Both the position numbers and the translations under genes were made by a program. Of a DNA stretch of 64,000 nucleotides, positions 61,950 through 64,000 are shown in pieces. Within the stretch, counting starts at the first letter, position 1; every line of letters begins with the position of its first letter. The notes beneath the pieces are model-generated. The model did no database searches, was not told the origin of the DNA, and was given only the letters and a program-made list of their open reading frames with translations. Source of the DNA: Anaerosporobacter mobilis DSM 15930 (GTDB lineage Bacteria; Bacillota; Clostridia; Lachnospirales; Lachnospiraceae); NCBI RefSeq assembly GCF_900142955.1, contig NZ_FRCP01000015.1:1-64000 (forward strand), written 5' to 3'.

Positions 61950-62573
61950 ATGAAGAAGGAATCATTGATTTCGGAAGAAATTTTAGAAATTAATAATTAT
62001 AAAAAAACAGAACATGTCTTATGGGACTTATTTAAAACTATGTTCATGCTGAGTGCCTGCACCTTTGGTGGTGGCTTCGTTATTGTTTCATTAATGAAGA
62101 AGAAATTCGTAGAAGAACTTGGTTGGCTTGAGGAAGATGAGATGCTTGATATAACAGCAATGGCGCAATCCTGTCCTGGCCCATTACCGATTAATGCTTC
62201 CGTAATTCTAGGTTACAGAATGAAAGGTATACTTGGTTCTTTCGTGGCAGTCATAGGAACTTCACTACCACCACTTATTATTATTACAGCTATCTCTTAT
62301 TTTTATGAAGAATTCCGTTCAAACAGAGTTATCGCTACAGCACTTCAAGTGATGAGAGCTGGTGTAGCTGCGGTAATCTTTGATGTTGTATATAACTTAG
62401 CTTCTAACATAATAAAAACCAAAAACAGATTCTATATTTTATTAATGATTGTTACATTCATTATGAACTACTTCCTTGGTTTTAGCGCAATGCTTATAAT
62501 CCTAACTTGCCTATCCCTTGGCATATGTACTATATTACTTGATCTTCGAAAGGAGCATAAAGCAAGATGTTAA
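61950..62573 (+). CDS. chrA: Chromate transporter, short-chain subunit (first half)
   Basis: The 207-aa protein is one CHR domain with about six helices: FKTMFMLSACTFGGGFVIVSLMKKKFVEELGWL, ITAMAQSCPGPLPINASVILGYR and AGVAAVIFDVVYNLA. Short-chain CHR proteins act as pairs that together replace a long ChrA. Chromate export is the family function; other anions are possible. The next gene overlaps by 7 bp. Confidence 0.92.
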   Translation: MKKESLISEEILEINNYKKTEHVLWDLFKTMFMLSACTFGGGFVIVSLMKKKFVEELGWLEEDEMLDITAMAQSCPGPLPINASVILGYRMKGILGSFVAVIGTSLPPLIIITAISYFYEEFRSNRVIATALQVMRAGVAAVIFDVVYNLASNIIKTKNRFYILLMIVTFIMNYFLGFSAMLIILTCLSLGICTILLDLRKEHKARC

Positions 62574-63133
62574 TCTTATGGAAATTATTCTTTAGTTTTA
62601 TAAAAGTAGGATTATTTAGTGTTGGCGGTGGTTATGCCGCAATACCATTAATTCAAAATCAAATTGTCGATATACATCACCTTATGACTATGGAGGAATT
62701 CGCGGATTTGATCACGATCGCTGAAATGACACCAGGTCCTATCTCAATTAATTCAGCTACCTTCGTAGGTAATAAACTCGCAGGTATCCCTGGTGCACTT
62801 TTATGTACCTTTGGAGTGGTACTTCCCGCTTTCCTACTTTGTTTACTCCTTGCTTACTTCTATTACAAATACCGTAGCTTTGGTGGAGTTCAAACAATAT
62901 TAGCAAGTCTTCGTCCCGCTGTAGTCGCTTTAATCAGCGGTGCTGGACTATCCATTCTAAGTCTCGCATTATTCCAAGCTCAAAAGGCTGATATTGTACT
63001 ATCAAACTTCCATATTATAGAAGCCATATTATTCGTAGGTGGAATAATTGCTCTTAGAAAATTCAAAACGAATGCTATCTTAGTAATATTCGGTTCTGGA
63101 GTAATTGGTACAATCGCGTATTATCTTGTATAA
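62567..63133 (+). CDS. chrA: Chromate transporter, short-chain subunit (second half)
   Basis: The 188-aa partner has the same CHR layout: FFSFIKVGLFSVGGGYAAIPLIQNQIVD, ADLITIAEMTPGPISINSATFVGNKLAG, SLRPAVVALISGAGLSIL. It begins 7 bp before the end of the first half, so the two are made together and presumably form a heterodimer. A hairpin terminator follows at 63208. Confidence 0.92.
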   Translation: MLILWKLFFSFIKVGLFSVGGGYAAIPLIQNQIVDIHHLMTMEEFADLITIAEMTPGPISINSATFVGNKLAGIPGALLCTFGVVLPAFLLCLLLAYFYYKYRSFGGVQTILASLRPAVVALISGAGLSILSLALFQAQKADIVLSNFHIIEAILFVGGIIALRKFKTNAILVIFGSGVIGTIAYYLV

Positions 63134-63207
63134 GTTTGTAACAGCTCTCTATTCTTATTCCTATATCAAGTTCTTATATATGTAGGATTACACGATTATA
63201 AACAAAA

Positions 63208-63237
63208 AAAGCTACTTAAACTTCGTTAAGTAGCTTT
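63208..63237. terminator. Bidirectional terminator
   Basis: aaagctacttaa pairs with ttaagtagcttt around acttcg. On the minus strand it is followed by seven T residues, so it serves the leftward gene ending at 63354 best and probably also the chromate genes. Confidence 0.85.
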
Positions 63238-63353
63238 CATTATTTATTAGAATGTATAATCATTACTTTTAATTATGTCAATATAGCACTAAACTAGTAT
63301 AGCATTATCTCAAACGTTCATCAAATCGGAAATTGTTATGGTTCAGATTATGC

Positions 63354-64000
63354 TTATACTATGCGATACTTCTCTGATAGCAATGCATATAGTGTTATCC
63401 ATTTATTAGGTTCCCCTATATTCCCCACCTCAAAGTACGGAAAAGATTTATCAAGAATATATTTACCCTCACAATCCTTTTTACTCTCCAACAATGCTAA
63501 CGCCTTATTACAATTAGAATGATTTGCCCCACCGAGAACCGAAAGACCATATATAGTCATCTGTAACCCCAATTTCACATGGTCAAACGGATAATATGTC
63601 CCCACCATTTCTTTAATGATAGCCTTTCCTTGGTTATCAGAGTGGAATGCAACGTAATGGTTGATATAAAAATTTATTAGTAATTTAAACTGTGGCAGAA
63701 TAACGTCGATCTTTTTCAACTCCGCTGCAAGTAAAAGGTAGGTTGTAGTTTGTCTGTAGCATCCCATATCTGGAAGCTTTGAGTCGTTTGATTTCTTAGT
63801 TTTGTCCAGACACCGGAATGTGCCGTCTTCCCGTATGTTGGAAAAGGCCAAAGCTATTTCTTCTTTCACCCACGTATGCTTATAATATCCAAGAGATACC
63901 AGATTTCTTAACAGCAATATTTTGGCACACTTCATACTATAATCCATATTCTTGATGACACGTTCAATATAATCATCAATAGGAACATCAACGCGTGTTA
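63354..64000 (-). CDS. Protein with alpha/alpha-toroid (prenyltransferase/squalene cyclase-like) repeats, 5' end missing
   Basis: The reading frame stays open to the right edge of the window, so the true start lies beyond 64000; at least 215 codons are visible. An internal ATG at 63947 is not obviously a start. Recurring helix pairs with MGCYRQTTTYLLLAAEL, MTIYGLSVLGGANHSNCNKALALLESK and ITLYALLSEKYRIV resemble alpha/alpha-toroid repeats of prenyltransferase/oxidosqualene-cyclase-like proteins. No catalytic motif is seen in the part present. Function is unknown. Confidence 0.6.
   Translation of the reverse strand, partial: TRVDVPIDDYIERVIKNMDYSMKCAKILLLRNLVSLGYYKHTWVKEEIALAFSNIREDGTFRCLDKTKKSNDSKLPDMGCYRQTTTYLLLAAELKKIDVILPQFKLLINFYINHYVAFHSDNQGKAIIKEMVGTYYPFDHVKLGLQMTIYGLSVLGGANHSNCNKALALLESKKDCEGKYILDKSFPYFEVGNIGEPNKWITLYALLSEKYRIV

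Overview
The window looks like a chromosomal segment of a low-GC, anaerobic Clostridia, most probably a Lachnospiraceae close to Lachnoclostridium (Clostridium) phytofermentans. The evidence is the AT-rich sequence, the 5' end of a clostridial 16S rRNA, folate/one-carbon genes, an exosortase G cluster and a microcompartment-type ethanolamine operon. Species assignment is inference; only about 155 nt of 16S is present. I see no phage, transposase, CRISPR array or plasmid function.

Layout. 1-870: 5' end of a leftward rRNA operon behind four tandem promoters spaced about 90 bp. 871-10874: leftward exosortase G (XrtG) cell-surface cluster: two pterin-synthase-like proteins, a Firmicu-CTERM-type surface protein, XrtG, two GT2 glycosyltransferases, a membrane protein with a degenerate GGDEF domain, GtrA, a large membrane protein and UDP-GlcNAc 2-epimerase. 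11019-12161: secreted CAP-domain protein. 12372-21178: YjiH-type membrane protein, a heterodimeric ABC exporter and a YtrA-like regulator/ABC transporter operon. 21439-24326: a methyltransferase, a 400-bp palindromic repeat and a MocR regulator. 24360-27966: ddl diverging from a BlaI repressor and an unusual M56-peptidase/LCP fusion. 28010-33744: TetR plus cation antiporter, an ECF S component, recQ and metF. 34128-40352: AbgT transporter, zinc-ribbon protein, WYL regulator, an aminotransferase remnant, palindromic repeats and a pair of U32-like proteins. 40603-48012: GNAT, tRNA-Leu, psuK-psuG, a TudS-like protein, an LtaS-like synthase and an AraC regulator. 48031-61684: a complete leftward ethanolamine-utilisation microcompartment operon. 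61950-63133: a split chromate transporter. 63354-64000: a truncated gene at the edge.

How the genes work together. The eut operon imports ethanolamine (EutH), makes adenosylcobalamin (EutT), cleaves ethanolamine (EutBC, reactivated by EutA), and converts acetaldehyde to ethanol (EutG) or to acetyl-CoA and acetyl-phosphate (EutE, PduL). The shell is EutS, EutL, EutM, EutN, an EutK-like protein and a PduT-like trimer that keeps the iron-sulfur pore cysteine. The XrtG cluster looks like a lipid-linked sugar pathway coupled to processing of a surface protein. Several genes around 19.9-28 kb concern the cell envelope (YtrA-like transporter, MocR-Ddl, BlaI-M56-LCP). The best candidates for something undescribed are the M56-LCP fusion under BlaI, the XrtG cluster with its two pterin-synthase-like proteins that lack the catalytic cysteine, and the degenerate GGDEF protein inside that cluster.
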